Shown here: positions 34,222 to 41,112 of the stretch, one piece after another
Position numbering within the stretch: position 1 is the stretch's first letter
Layout of the letters: every line of letters starts with the position of its first letter
NCBI GenBank assembly: GCA_026989055.1
Contig: JALSKC010000075.1
Span: 1 to 41,112, forward strand
Source: Paracoccaceae bacterium
GTDB taxonomy: Bacteria; Pseudomonadota; Alphaproteobacteria; Rhodobacterales; Rhodobacteraceae
Length of the DNA: 41,112 nucleotides
Reading direction: 5' to 3'
The notes under the pieces: model-generated
Databases searched by the model: none
Seen by the model: the letters and a program-made list of their open reading frames with translations, nothing else
Told to the model about the DNA's origin: nothing
Translations under genes and position numbers: made by a program

Positions 34222-34276
34222 TTGACTGTATCAGGGGCAGCAGTTAGACACCAGCAGGTATGGACTGCCCGGTCCA
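34222..34276 (+). promoter_or_regulatory. Promoter and candidate TetR operator of the LolA-like operon
   Basis: TTGACT (34222-34227), a 17-bp spacer and TAGACA (34245-34250) form a good sigma-70 promoter reading toward the operon. Just past the expected start of transcription lies TGGAC-N6-GTCCA (34261-34276), a dyad positioned to block the polymerase. Binding by the divergent TetR protein is inferred. Confidence 0.55.
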
Positions 34277-34332
34277 GTCCGTTTTCCGCCGACAGCCCGG
34301 CCGACATCGGGGCGGGGCTGGCGGCGGGTGGC

Positions 34333-34414
34333 GTGCATTTCCCGGAGGCGGCCGAATGTTCTCACCTGCATTTTTCCCGCGTGCATTTTCTTCCCCGCGA
34401 GCATTTTCCCCGCG
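34333..34414 (+). repeat. Four imperfect GCATTTTCCCCGCG-type repeats at the LolA-like gene start
   Basis: Copies begin at 34333 (GTGCATTTCCCGG), 34367 (TGCATTTTTCCCGCG), 34382 (TGCATTTTCTTCCCCGCG) and 34400 (AGCATTTTCCCCGCG). The last three are in the reading frame and give the repeated signal-peptide n-region 'SPAFFPRAFSSPRAFSP'. The first is in the leader. The array suggests local duplication around the start codon. Confidence 0.7.
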
Positions 34415-35168
34415 CCGAAGGACCATCCTTGCCGCTGTCGCGGCCGCGCTCCACCTGGCCGGGGCCTCTCTCGCGGCGGCCCAGGATGCCACGGCACTGC
34501 TGCGGGAAGCCCATGACAACTGGCGCTCGAAAACCTCGGAAACCACGGTCGTGATGACCATCCACCGCCCGAACTGGGAACGAAAACTGACCATGAAGGG
34601 CTATTCGCGGGGCGAGACCGACGCGCTGGTCCGCTTCATCGCACCCCCCAGGGAAGCCGGCAACGCCACGTTGAAGCTCGGCAACAACACCTGGGTCTAC
34701 AACCCGAAGATCAACCAGGTGATCAAGCTGCCCGCCTCGCTGCTGGGGCAAAGCTGGATGGGATCCGATTTTTCCTATTCCGATCTTGCGCGTTCTGACG
34801 ACGTGCTGCGCCACTACACCCACAGGATCATCGGCAGGACGCGCGCCGGCTCCCGCACGACCTACCGGATCGAGGCCGTGCCGAAGCCCGGCGCCCCGGT
34901 GGTCTGGGGCAGGCAGGTGGTGGAGATCCGCGATGACGGCGTTCTCATGGGCGTGACCTTTTTCGATCAGGACATGCGCCCGGTGCGCGAGATGAAGACA
35001 GAAAAGGTCCGGACGTTCGGGGGGCGCCCCTATCCGGCGGTGATGACGATGCGCAAGAGCGCCGCCCCGGACGAATGGACCCGCCTGGAAACCATCGAGG
35101 CCAGGTTCGACATTCCCCTTCCCGACCATCTGTTCACCAGGTCGAACCTCTCCAACCCGAGGGACTAG
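34356..35168 (+). CDS. LolA-like outer-membrane lipoprotein-sorting-type periplasmic protein
   Basis: 270-aa exported protein of the LolA-like beta-half-barrel group ('outer membrane lipoprotein-sorting protein', DUF4292/LolA_like-type). Signal peptide: a long repetitive basic n-region then 'RRTILAAVAAALHLAGASLAAA' and cleavage before QDA. No lipobox Cys. Body: 'HDNWRSKTSETTVVMTIHRPNWERKLTMKGYSRGETDALVRFIAPPREAGNATLKLGNNTWVYNPKINQVIKLPASLLGQSWMGSDFSYSDLARSDD' (all in 45-145), a block conserved in such ABC-associated proteins. ATG at 34356 with GGAGG 7 nt upstream. It probably carries a lipid or lipoprotein across the periplasm from the FtsX-type transporter to the barrel. Confidence 0.9.
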   Translation: MFSPAFFPRAFSSPRAFSPRRRTILAAVAAALHLAGASLAAAQDATALLREAHDNWRSKTSETTVVMTIHRPNWERKLTMKGYSRGETDALVRFIAPPREAGNATLKLGNNTWVYNPKINQVIKLPASLLGQSWMGSDFSYSDLARSDDVLRHYTHRIIGRTRAGSRTTYRIEAVPKPGAPVVWGRQVVEIRDDGVLMGVTFFDQDMRPVREMKTEKVRTFGGRPYPAVMTMRKSAAPDEWTRLETIEARFDIPLPDHLFTRSNLSNPRD

Positions 35169-35172
35169 GCAG

Positions 35173-36393
35173 ATGCTCGCGTCCCTGGCCTGGCGGAATC
35201 TGTGGCGGCAGAAAACCCGCACGATCATCAGCATGATCAGCATGGGCTTCGCCAGTCTGCTTCTGGTATTCATGCTGTCGCTCCAGATCGGCAGCTATGA
35301 CACGATGAAAACCGGCACCCTGCGCCTCCAGGACGGGTTTGCACAGGTGCAACCGCCGGGTTACGCCGACGATCCCGACATTTCGAACCTGATCGAAGAC
35401 CCGGCCCCGATCATCGCGGAGCTGAAAGCGGTCGAAGGGATAGCCGAGGCAGCGCCGCGCGCCGGCACCTTCGTGATCCTGGCCAACGGCGAAACCAGCT
35501 ATGGCGCGGCCGTGCTCGGCATCGCACCGGAAAGCGAGGTCAATGTCTCCACCCTCGGCGCAGCGCTCGGCCAGGGCAGATATCTCGAACCCGGCGACAC
35601 CGATGCGATCTATCTGGGCGAAACCCTGGCCCGGAACCTGGGCCTTGCCGTCGGCGACCGGGTGAGCCTTCTGGGCTCGGGCGCAGACCGCTCGGTGGCC
35701 GCCGACAGCCTGGAGATCGTGGGCCTGTTCCGCACCGGCGTTCCCCAGATCGACCGCCAGCTCGCGCAGATGCCGCTCGACCGGTTCCAGGAGACCTTCG
35801 CCCTGCAGGGCGAGGTCAACGTGATCGCGCTGAGCGGCAAACGGCTGGCCGATGTGAACCGCGCCCTTCCCGAACTTCGCCGGATCGCCGCCGCACATGG
35901 CCTTGTGGTGCGCGACTGGGCCGAACTGCAACCGGCCCTGAAGCAGGCGATCGCGCTGGACGTTTCGACATCGGCGGCGATCTATCTCAGCCTGGTGGCC
36001 GTGGTGACCTTCATCATCCTGAACACGCTTTACATGTCGGTGCTGGAGCGCACCCGCGAATTCGGCATACTGCTGGCTCTCGGCATGAAGCCGGGCGCGA
36101 TCGGGCGCATGATGTGGCTGGAGCTGATCCTGCTGGCCGCGCTGGGCTGTGCGTCCGGGGTGGCGCTGGGGGCGCCGCTGGTGCTGTGGTTCCAGCAACA
36201 CGGCATCCCCGTGCCGGGAATGGAGAACATCATGGCGCAATTCGGCCTGCCGTCGCGGATCTACCCCTCGCTCGACCCGATCAGCGCGAGCGCAGGGCCG
36301 CTGGCCATCCTGGCCTCGGTGGCCTTGGGCGGGCTCGTTCCCTGTCTGCGGATCCGCCGGCTGCACCCCGTATCTGCGATGCGGGCCGCGTGA
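35173..36393 (+). CDS. FtsX/LolCE-type ABC transporter permease 1
   Basis: 406-aa inner-membrane protein with the MacB/FtsX four-TM layout: TM1 'RTIISMISMGFASLLLVFMLSLQIG' near the N-terminus, a large periplasmic domain (about 45-260) with the MacB_PCD-like 'GQGRYLEPGDTDAIYLGETLARNLGLAVGDRVSLLG', then three C-terminal TMs with 'LERTREFGILLALGMKPGAIGRMMWLEL', the family's cytoplasmic coupling segment. It lies 4 bp after the LolA-like gene and its stop overlaps the next permease. Mechanotransmission-type transporter, working in the outer leaflet or periplasm, not a solute channel. Confidence 0.93.
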   Translation: MLASLAWRNLWRQKTRTIISMISMGFASLLLVFMLSLQIGSYDTMKTGTLRLQDGFAQVQPPGYADDPDISNLIEDPAPIIAELKAVEGIAEAAPRAGTFVILANGETSYGAAVLGIAPESEVNVSTLGAALGQGRYLEPGDTDAIYLGETLARNLGLAVGDRVSLLGSGADRSVAADSLEIVGLFRTGVPQIDRQLAQMPLDRFQETFALQGEVNVIALSGKRLADVNRALPELRRIAAAHGLVVRDWAELQPALKQAIALDVSTSAAIYLSLVAVVTFIILNTLYMSVLERTREFGILLALGMKPGAIGRMMWLELILLAALGCASGVALGAPLVLWFQQHGIPVPGMENIMAQFGLPSRIYPSLDPISASAGPLAILASVALGGLVPCLRIRRLHPVSAMRAA

Positions 36394-37619
36394 TGGAGAG
36401 CCTGAAGCTCCTCGCCCCGCTGGCCTGGCGCAACATCTGGCGCACGCCGCGCCGCACGGTCATCACCCTGATCGTGGTATCGGTGGGAATGTCGTCTATC
36501 CTGCTGTTTGCCGCATTTCTCGAAGCCTGGGCGGCTTCCAGCCGGGACCGGACCCTGACGCTGCTGACCGGCAGCGCGCAGATCCACGCCGAGGGGTTTC
36601 TCGACGACCCGACCGTCAAGCGCATGTTCGACGAACCCTCCGGCGCCCTGGCGGATGCGTTGCAGGATTCCGGCATTTCCGGCTGGGCCCCGCGCCTGAT
36701 CGTTCCTGCGATCCTGCAAAGCGAATACCGGACAATGCCGATCACCCTCGTCGGGGTGAGCCCCGCGCATGAACGCGCCGTTTCCGTCCTGCCCGGGAAC
36801 GTGGTTGACGGAAACTATCTGCAGGACCCGGCCGACCCCGGTATCGTCATCGGGCGGAAGCTGCTCGACCACCTGAAGACCCGGCGCGGCAAGCGCGTCA
36901 TCCTCCTGGCCCAGGCCGCAGACGGTTCGCTGGCCGAGCGCAGCTTCACCATCAGCGGCGCCTTTGCCGGCGACAGCGCCATCGAGGAACAATTCGTCTT
37001 CGTCGGCCTGCAGGTGGCGCAGGGAATGCTGGGAACCGGCGAACGGCTGTCCGAGATAGCCCTGCGGGTGGAAGACCCCGAGGCCCTCGGCCCGATCGTC
37101 GAAAGGCTGCGCCATGCCGCCCCCGGGCTCGACATCCGGCCCTGGAAGGAGCTTTCGCCGCTGGCCGCCGCCGTGGACGAGACGATGGGGCTCATGATCT
37201 ACATCTGGCTGTGGGTGATGTTCGTGCTGATAGCTTTCGGCATCGTCAACACCCAGCTCATGGCGGTCTTCGAGCGGGTGCGGGAATTCGGCCTGATGCA
37301 GGCGCTCGGAATGAAACCGCGCGCCATTCTCGGACTGGTGACCCTGGAAAGCGGCATTCTCGTCGGGCTTGGGGTGTTGATCGGCATGGCAGCAGCGGTC
37401 GTTGCAATCAATTCTGTCACCGACGGCATCGACATCAGCTTCTTCGCCGAAGGCGCCGCCATGGTCGGGGCCGGCACCATGCTGTTTCCGGAAATCGATC
37501 CGGCCCGGATCGTTCAACTTTCATTCGTGGTCTGGGCATTGGGCGTCGGAGTTGCGCTCTGGCCCGCCCGCAAGGCCGCGAAATCGAGCCCGATGGAGGC
37601 GATGAAGCATGTGTCCTGA
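36393..37619 (+). CDS. FtsX/LolCE-type ABC transporter permease 2
   Basis: 408-aa partner permease with the same plan: 'LAWRNIWRTPRRTVITLIVVSVGMSSILLFAAFLEAWA' N-terminal TM, periplasmic domain ('LPGNVVDGNYLQDPADPGIVIGRKLLDHLKTRRGKRVIL'), then 'VFERVREFGLMQALGMKPRAILGLVTLESGILVGLGVLIG' and a last TM ending 'ALWPARKAAKSSPMEAMKHVS'. The similarity to permease 1 suggests a duplicated pair like LolC/LolE. ATG at 36393 overlaps the preceding TGA by one base; longer in-frame extensions lie in permease 1. Confidence 0.93.
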   Translation: MESLKLLAPLAWRNIWRTPRRTVITLIVVSVGMSSILLFAAFLEAWAASSRDRTLTLLTGSAQIHAEGFLDDPTVKRMFDEPSGALADALQDSGISGWAPRLIVPAILQSEYRTMPITLVGVSPAHERAVSVLPGNVVDGNYLQDPADPGIVIGRKLLDHLKTRRGKRVILLAQAADGSLAERSFTISGAFAGDSAIEEQFVFVGLQVAQGMLGTGERLSEIALRVEDPEALGPIVERLRHAAPGLDIRPWKELSPLAAAVDETMGLMIYIWLWVMFVLIAFGIVNTQLMAVFERVREFGLMQALGMKPRAILGLVTLESGILVGLGVLIGMAAAVVAINSVTDGIDISFFAEGAAMVGAGTMLFPEIDPARIVQLSFVVWALGVGVALWPARKAAKSSPMEAMKHVS

Positions 37620-38373
37620 ACGCGCAGGCACCCGAAACCGGATTGCACGCGGCCAGCCGGAAGGAGCGCTCCGGGAACGGAGCCCGCTCGTCTCCTGCCG
37701 CGGGCTGATCAAGACCTACGTGCAGGGCGCGATCGAAGTGCCGGCGCTGCGCGGCGTCGATCTGGACCTTGCCCGCGGCGATTTCGCCACGCTGGCGGGG
37801 CCCTCGGGTTCGGGCAAGACGACGCTGCTGAACATGATCGGCGGGCTGGACCGGCCGAGCGCCGGTGATGTCGTCCTGGACGGTCGGAACCTTGCGACCC
37901 TCGGCAAGGCCGAACTGGCCGAGCTGCGGCTGCACAGGATCGGCTTCGTCTTTCAGTCCTACAACCTGATCCCGGTCCTGTCGGCGCTCGAAAACGTCGA
38001 GTTCATCCTGCGCCTGCAGGGGATCGCTCCGCGCGAACGCAGGCAGCGCGCCCTGGAAGCGCTTGCCGATGTCGGGCTCGAGGGGCTGGAAGGGCGCCGC
38101 CCGGCGCATCTTTCGGGCGGGCAGCAGCAACGGGTGGCCGTGGCCCGCGCCCTCGTCGGCAGGCCGGCGATCGTGCTTGCCGACGAGCCGACCGCCAACC
38201 TCGACACCCGGAATGCCGAGGAGCTGATCGAGCTCATGGCCGCGCTGAACGCGCGCCTTGGCACCACCTTCCTGATGGGCACCCATGACGCGCGGGTGAT
38301 CGCCCGCGCGCAGCGGCACATCGAACTGACCGACGGGAGGATCAGCAGCGATGAGACCCGCCCCGCAGGCTAG
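37609..38373 (+). CDS. LolD/MacB-type ABC ATPase
   Basis: 254-aa ATPase: Walker A GPSGSGKTT (64-72), Q-loop 'IGFVFQSYNLIPVLSALENVEFIL', signature LSGGQQQR (168-175), Walker B IVLADEPTANLD (about 188-199), switch His in 'MGTHDARVI'. 'FQSYNLIPVLSALENV' and 'LSGGQQQRVAVARALV' are typical of the LolD/MacB/FtsE class. An N-terminal extension of about 27 residues precedes the fold; a later start is possible but ATG at 37609 overlaps the permease end by 11 bp, which supports coupling. It drives the two permeases. Confidence 0.93.
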   Translation: MCPERAGTRNRIARGQPEGALRERSPLVSCRGLIKTYVQGAIEVPALRGVDLDLARGDFATLAGPSGSGKTTLLNMIGGLDRPSAGDVVLDGRNLATLGKAELAELRLHRIGFVFQSYNLIPVLSALENVEFILRLQGIAPRERRQRALEALADVGLEGLEGRRPAHLSGGQQQRVAVARALVGRPAIVLADEPTANLDTRNAEELIELMAALNARLGTTFLMGTHDARVIARAQRHIELTDGRISSDETRPAG

Positions 38374-39607
38374 ACGGCCCGGCGCGCCACGCGCCGCCGC
38401 CGTCTTCATGGCCTTCACGGCGGGGCTCGCGCTGGCCCTCGCGCCAACCGCCGCCGCGCGCGCCGGCGCGTTCTCGGGCAACCTCTCGGGCGACCTCGAA
38501 CTGGGCCTGCAGGGGGCGGCGGCGGCCGACGCCGCGGGCCGGGACGGGCTGTCGGGCAGCCTGCGTCTCCGCTGGGAACGCCGGTGGGGCGATTTCGAGG
38601 CGGAGCTTCACTATCTGCTCTCCGCCCCGGCCGGTTCCGCCGCCGGAAGCGGAACCGTGCCCGGCAATCCGCTCGCGCTGTCGTGGACGCATGTCACCGC
38701 CGGCGGCCGGCGCCTCGAACAGCGGATCGACCGGCTGTCGATCGGCTGGTCGCGGCCGGGTTTCGTGCTGCGTATCGGCCGGCAGGCGCTGACATGGGGC
38801 ACGGGAACCGTCTTTCACCCGATGGATATCGTCTCCCCGTCGCCCCCGGCCGCCACCGCCACCGGCAACGACTTCAAGCCCGGGACGGACATGATCTACG
38901 CCCAGTTCCTGCTGCGCGGCGGCGCCGATCTGGAGCTGGTCGCGGTGCCGCGCAGGATCGCGCCGGGCGGGCCGGTCACGGCTGCCGCCAGCACATTCGC
39001 GCTGCGCTACCGCGCGCAGCGCGGCGCGCTGGACACCGAGCTTGTCCTGGCGCGCTCGCGCGGCGAGCTGATCGCCGGGCTGGGCCTGTCGGGCGCGCTC
39101 GGCGGCGCGGTCTGGAAGCTGGAGCTGGTTCCCGTCCGGCTCGGCGACGGCCGGCTGCGGACTTCGGGGCTGGCCGGAATCGGCACCGGGGCAACGCTGG
39201 TGGGCCGACCGGCGTTCCTGTTCGCCGAATTCCACCGCAACGGCTTCGGCGTAGCCGGGGGGCGGGCCGCGCCGGATGCCCTGCCGCCGGAACTGGCCGA
39301 GCGGCTGGCGCGCGGGCAGGTCTTCACCCCGGCGCGGAACTCCCTGGCGCTCGGGGCAACGCTGTCCTGGAGCCCGCTGGTCGAGCTGAGTGCCGGCACG
39401 GTGCTGGACCTCGACGCGCGGAGCGGCCTGGCCTCGCTGGAGCTGGGGTGGTCGCTTTCGGACAACGCCGAGCTGACCCTTGGCGCGCAACGATCGGTCG
39501 GACGGTGCGGGAGCGGCATCTTCGGCGTGCCCTCGGCCAGCGGCGCGGGAACGGTCTGCCCGGCGCCCGCCGGCGGCTTCTACCTGCGTTTCCGGCAGCA
39601 TTTCTGA
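38351..39607 (+). CDS. Outer-membrane beta-barrel protein, DUF1302-like
   Basis: 418-aa exported protein. Signal peptide ('AAVFMAFTAGLALALAPTAAARA') and then alternating amphipathic strands ('LSGSLRLRWERRWGDFEAELHYLL', 'LGATLSWSPLVELSAGTVLDL', 'GLASLELGWSLSDNAELTLGAQRS') ending in Phe ('FYLRFRQHF'), the BAM insertion signal. 'RLSIGWSRPGFVLRIGRQALTWGTGTVFHPMDIVSP' resembles the conserved segment of DUF1302-like barrels found with LolA-like proteins. ATG overlaps the ATPase stop; GGGAGG lies upstream. Probable outer-membrane receptor or insertion partner for the LolA-like cargo. Only two Cys, both near the C-terminus. Confidence 0.85.
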   Translation: MRPAPQARRPGAPRAAAVFMAFTAGLALALAPTAAARAGAFSGNLSGDLELGLQGAAAADAAGRDGLSGSLRLRWERRWGDFEAELHYLLSAPAGSAAGSGTVPGNPLALSWTHVTAGGRRLEQRIDRLSIGWSRPGFVLRIGRQALTWGTGTVFHPMDIVSPSPPAATATGNDFKPGTDMIYAQFLLRGGADLELVAVPRRIAPGGPVTAAASTFALRYRAQRGALDTELVLARSRGELIAGLGLSGALGGAVWKLELVPVRLGDGRLRTSGLAGIGTGATLVGRPAFLFAEFHRNGFGVAGGRAAPDALPPELAERLARGQVFTPARNSLALGATLSWSPLVELSAGTVLDLDARSGLASLELGWSLSDNAELTLGAQRSVGRCGSGIFGVPSASGAGTVCPAPAGGFYLRFRQHF

Positions 39608-40178
39608 GCCCATGTCCGGGCCATCCGCGCGCGGCGGCCTGATCTGCGGATCCGGTCCGCCCACCGGAGCGCCGGAAAGTCGCCTCTACCGCAGCGGACC
39701 GGAGCCGGCACCGAGTCGCCCCGCGCGGGGATTCGGGCGAAACGCTGCCTGACGAAGGTGGGGAAATTTCCACTTCTGCCATCGGACAGCGGAAACGAAA
39801 AAATGCAACCTGCTGACTTTCAATCGAAAAATTTGCAAGAAAGAAAAACAGAAAACAATTTCAAAAAAATTGAGGAATTTTTCCGGAAGGTTTAGAGTCC
39901 GGCTGTCGATGTCTTCCGGAGCGGGAAAAGCCTGTTTTGGTCGCAGCGGAGAGCAGAGGCCGGAACCGGCCCGGGGGAGGCGTTTTCGACCGCGCCCTGG
40001 GGCTTCCGGCCGTGCCTTCCGCCTTCGCCGCTCCGGCGGGCGACAGTGGCGTTCGCCGGGAGGAACGGCGGTATCGCCTTCGGACGCCGGCACACGCCAT
40101 CGGCCCATCTGCCTGCCCGTACACGGGCAGCGGGCATCTGCAACGCCGAGCGCATCTCGGCATCAGGGAGGAGACGAG
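39608..40178. other. 571-bp intergenic region with an AT-rich core
   Basis: No credible gene is present; open frames across it have no ribosome-binding site and no recognisable domain. 39608-39760 is ordinary GC-rich DNA. 39775-39890 is strikingly A-rich for this genome and holds a dyad and a candidate promoter (39855-39897). 39900-40165 is a long GC-rich leader to the TRAP gene without an evident riboswitch. Confidence 0.7.
39855..39897 (+). promoter_or_regulatory. Candidate promoter and operator of the TRAP gene
   Basis: TTGAGG (39869-39874), 17 bp, TAGAGT (39892-39897) form a plausible sigma-70 promoter reading toward the TRAP gene. The dyad CAATTT-CAAAA-AAATTG (39855-39871) overlaps the -35 box, a position suited to repression. 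It would leave a leader of about 275 nt. Confidence 0.45.
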
Positions 40179-41112
40179 ATGAACAAGCCACTCAATCGCA
40201 GGAAGTTCCTGAAAGGCGGCGCGATCGCCGCCGGCGCCAGCGCCCTGGCCACGCCGGCGCTCGCCCAGTCCAAGCCGATCGTGCTGAAGATGCAGGCGGC
40301 CTGGGGCGGCGGCATCTTCCTGGAGAACGCCCAGTCCTACGTCAAGCGCGTCAACGACATGGCCGGCGGGGCGCTGAAGATCGAGCTTCTGCCGGTCAAC
40401 TCGGTGGTCAAGACCAGCCAGATGCAGGACGCGGTGCACCGCGGCGTGCTGGATGCGGCGCATTACGTGCCCGCCTACTGGTATTCCAAGTCCAAGACCG
40501 CCTCGCTGTTCGGCACCGGCCCCTGCTTCGGCTGGTCGAGCCAGGAGGTTCTGGGCTGGGTCCATTACGGCGGCGGCATGGAACTGTTCAACGAGCTGAT
40601 GGAAAATCTCGGCCTGAACGTGGTGTCCTTCTTCAACTCGCCGATGCCGGCCCAGCCGCTGGGCTGGTTCAAGGAAGAGATCACCGACGCCGCCCAGATG
40701 AAGGGGCTGAAATACCGCACCGTGGGCCTGGCGGCCGACGTGATGCTGGAGATGGGCCTGTCGGTCGTCCAGCTGCCCGGCGGCGAGATCCAGCCGGCGA
40801 TGAAATCGGGGCTGATCGACGCGGCCGAGTTCAACAACCCCACCTCGGACCGCGACTTCGGCATGCAGGACGTGGCCAAGCACTACATGCTGGCGTCCTT
40901 CCACCAGAGCCAGGAGTTCTTCGAGATCACCTTCAACAAGAAGAAGTTCGAGAAGCTCCCGACGGAACTGCAATCGATCATCAAATATGCCTCCGAGGCC
41001 GAGAACTCCAACTTCTACTGGAACAACACCAAGCGCTATGCCGAGGATCTGGTGAAGCTGCAGGAGGAAAGCGGGGTCAAGGTGCACCGCACGCCGGACA
41101 GCGTGATGGCCG
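40179..41112 (+). CDS. TRAP transporter solute-binding protein, DctP family (3' end cut off)
   Basis: Periplasmic receptor of a tripartite ATP-independent importer. TAT-type signal 'NRRKFLKGGAIAAGASALATPALA'. Body has 'VLKMQAAWGGGIFLENAQSYVKRVNDMAGGALKIELLP' and 'LIDAAEFNNPTSDRDFGMQDVAKHYMLASFHQSQEFFEITFNKKKFEKLP', features of the TakP/DctP group that binds alpha-keto acids and other carboxylates. The conserved Arg of the carboxylate clamp may be in 'GLKYRTVGLAADVML'. GGGAGGAG precedes the ATG with good spacing. About 311 residues are seen and the frame is open at the window edge. TRAP membrane subunits would be expected downstream. Confidence 0.93.
   Translation, partial: MNKPLNRRKFLKGGAIAAGASALATPALAQSKPIVLKMQAAWGGGIFLENAQSYVKRVNDMAGGALKIELLPVNSVVKTSQMQDAVHRGVLDAAHYVPAYWYSKSKTASLFGTGPCFGWSSQEVLGWVHYGGGMELFNELMENLGLNVVSFFNSPMPAQPLGWFKEEITDAAQMKGLKYRTVGLAADVMLEMGLSVVQLPGGEIQPAMKSGLIDAAEFNNPTSDRDFGMQDVAKHYMLASFHQSQEFFEITFNKKKFEKLPTELQSIIKYASEAENSNFYWNNTKRYAEDLVKLQEESGVKVHRTPDSVMA

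Noticed and set aside
39686-40108. 140-codon minus-strand frame over the TRAP promoter region
   Set aside because: It crosses the AT-rich control region, has no start context and no domain, and its composition changes abruptly along its length.

Overview
The window is GC-rich (dense with C/G-ending codons) and gene-tight. It looks like a chromosomal segment of an alphaproteobacterium, most likely Rhodobacterales/Paracoccaceae. The call rests on a maeB with a fused phosphotransacetylase domain, the pyrimidine-salvage set cdd-deoA-deoB-upp, a small secreted protein with the 'YVDSRGCVFLRAG...WVPRVTRDRK' signature I associate with this group, and a TAT-exported TRAP (DctP) binding protein. I see no rRNA, tRNA, CRISPR array, insertion sequence or prophage gene.

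Layout. (1) 1-10.5 kb, mostly core metabolism: a truncated aldo/keto reductase diverging from the ABC-F factor ettA; a minus-strand block of cupin protein, cdd, deoA (thymidine phosphorylase), deoB, upp and a small secreted protein; then maeB on the plus strand with a clear intrinsic terminator. (2) 10.5-22.3 kb, probable organophosphonate utilisation: a formylglycine-type phosphonate monoester hydrolase/sulfatase, a five-gene Opp/Dpp-type ABC importer, phnX and phnW for 2-aminoethylphosphonate (AEP) degradation, and a divergent LysR regulator. (3) 22.3-23.7 kb: a divalent-metal MerR regulator divergent from a GufA-type ZIP transporter with a Fur-like box between them. (4) 23.8-33.5 kb, a large copper-defence island: copA-cueR-CDF-multicopper oxidase-DUF3047 on the minus strand, divergent copZ, and a minus-strand operon of L,D-transpeptidase, two c-type cytochromes and a DsbA-like thiol oxidoreductase. 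CueR-like dyads next to TTGAC(C/T) elements stand before copA, copZ and the L,D-transpeptidase operon. (5) 33.5-39.6 kb: a TetR regulator divergent from a five-gene envelope-transport operon (LolA-like periplasmic protein, two FtsX/LolCE-type permeases, a LolD/MacB-type ATPase and an outer-membrane beta-barrel). (6) 39.6-41.1 kb: an AT-rich regulatory stretch, then the start of a TRAP solute-binding protein that runs off the window.

How the genes work together. CopZ and CopA would collect and export Cu(I), the multicopper oxidase would oxidise it in the periplasm, and the DsbA/cytochrome/L,D-transpeptidase operon may protect or remodel disulfides, electron flow and peptidoglycan under copper stress. 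The CDF protein translationally coupled to CueR lacks both Asp ligands of the usual CDF transport site, so its substrate is open. The envelope operon has every layer of an inner-membrane-to-outer-membrane lipid or lipoprotein route, with a beta-barrel at the outer membrane instead of LolB. The phosphonate block suggests that phosphonate esters enter by the Opp-type importer and are cleaved to AEP, then degraded by PhnW and PhnX. These are the parts most likely to hold undescribed biology. All functions are inferred from sequence motifs and context.
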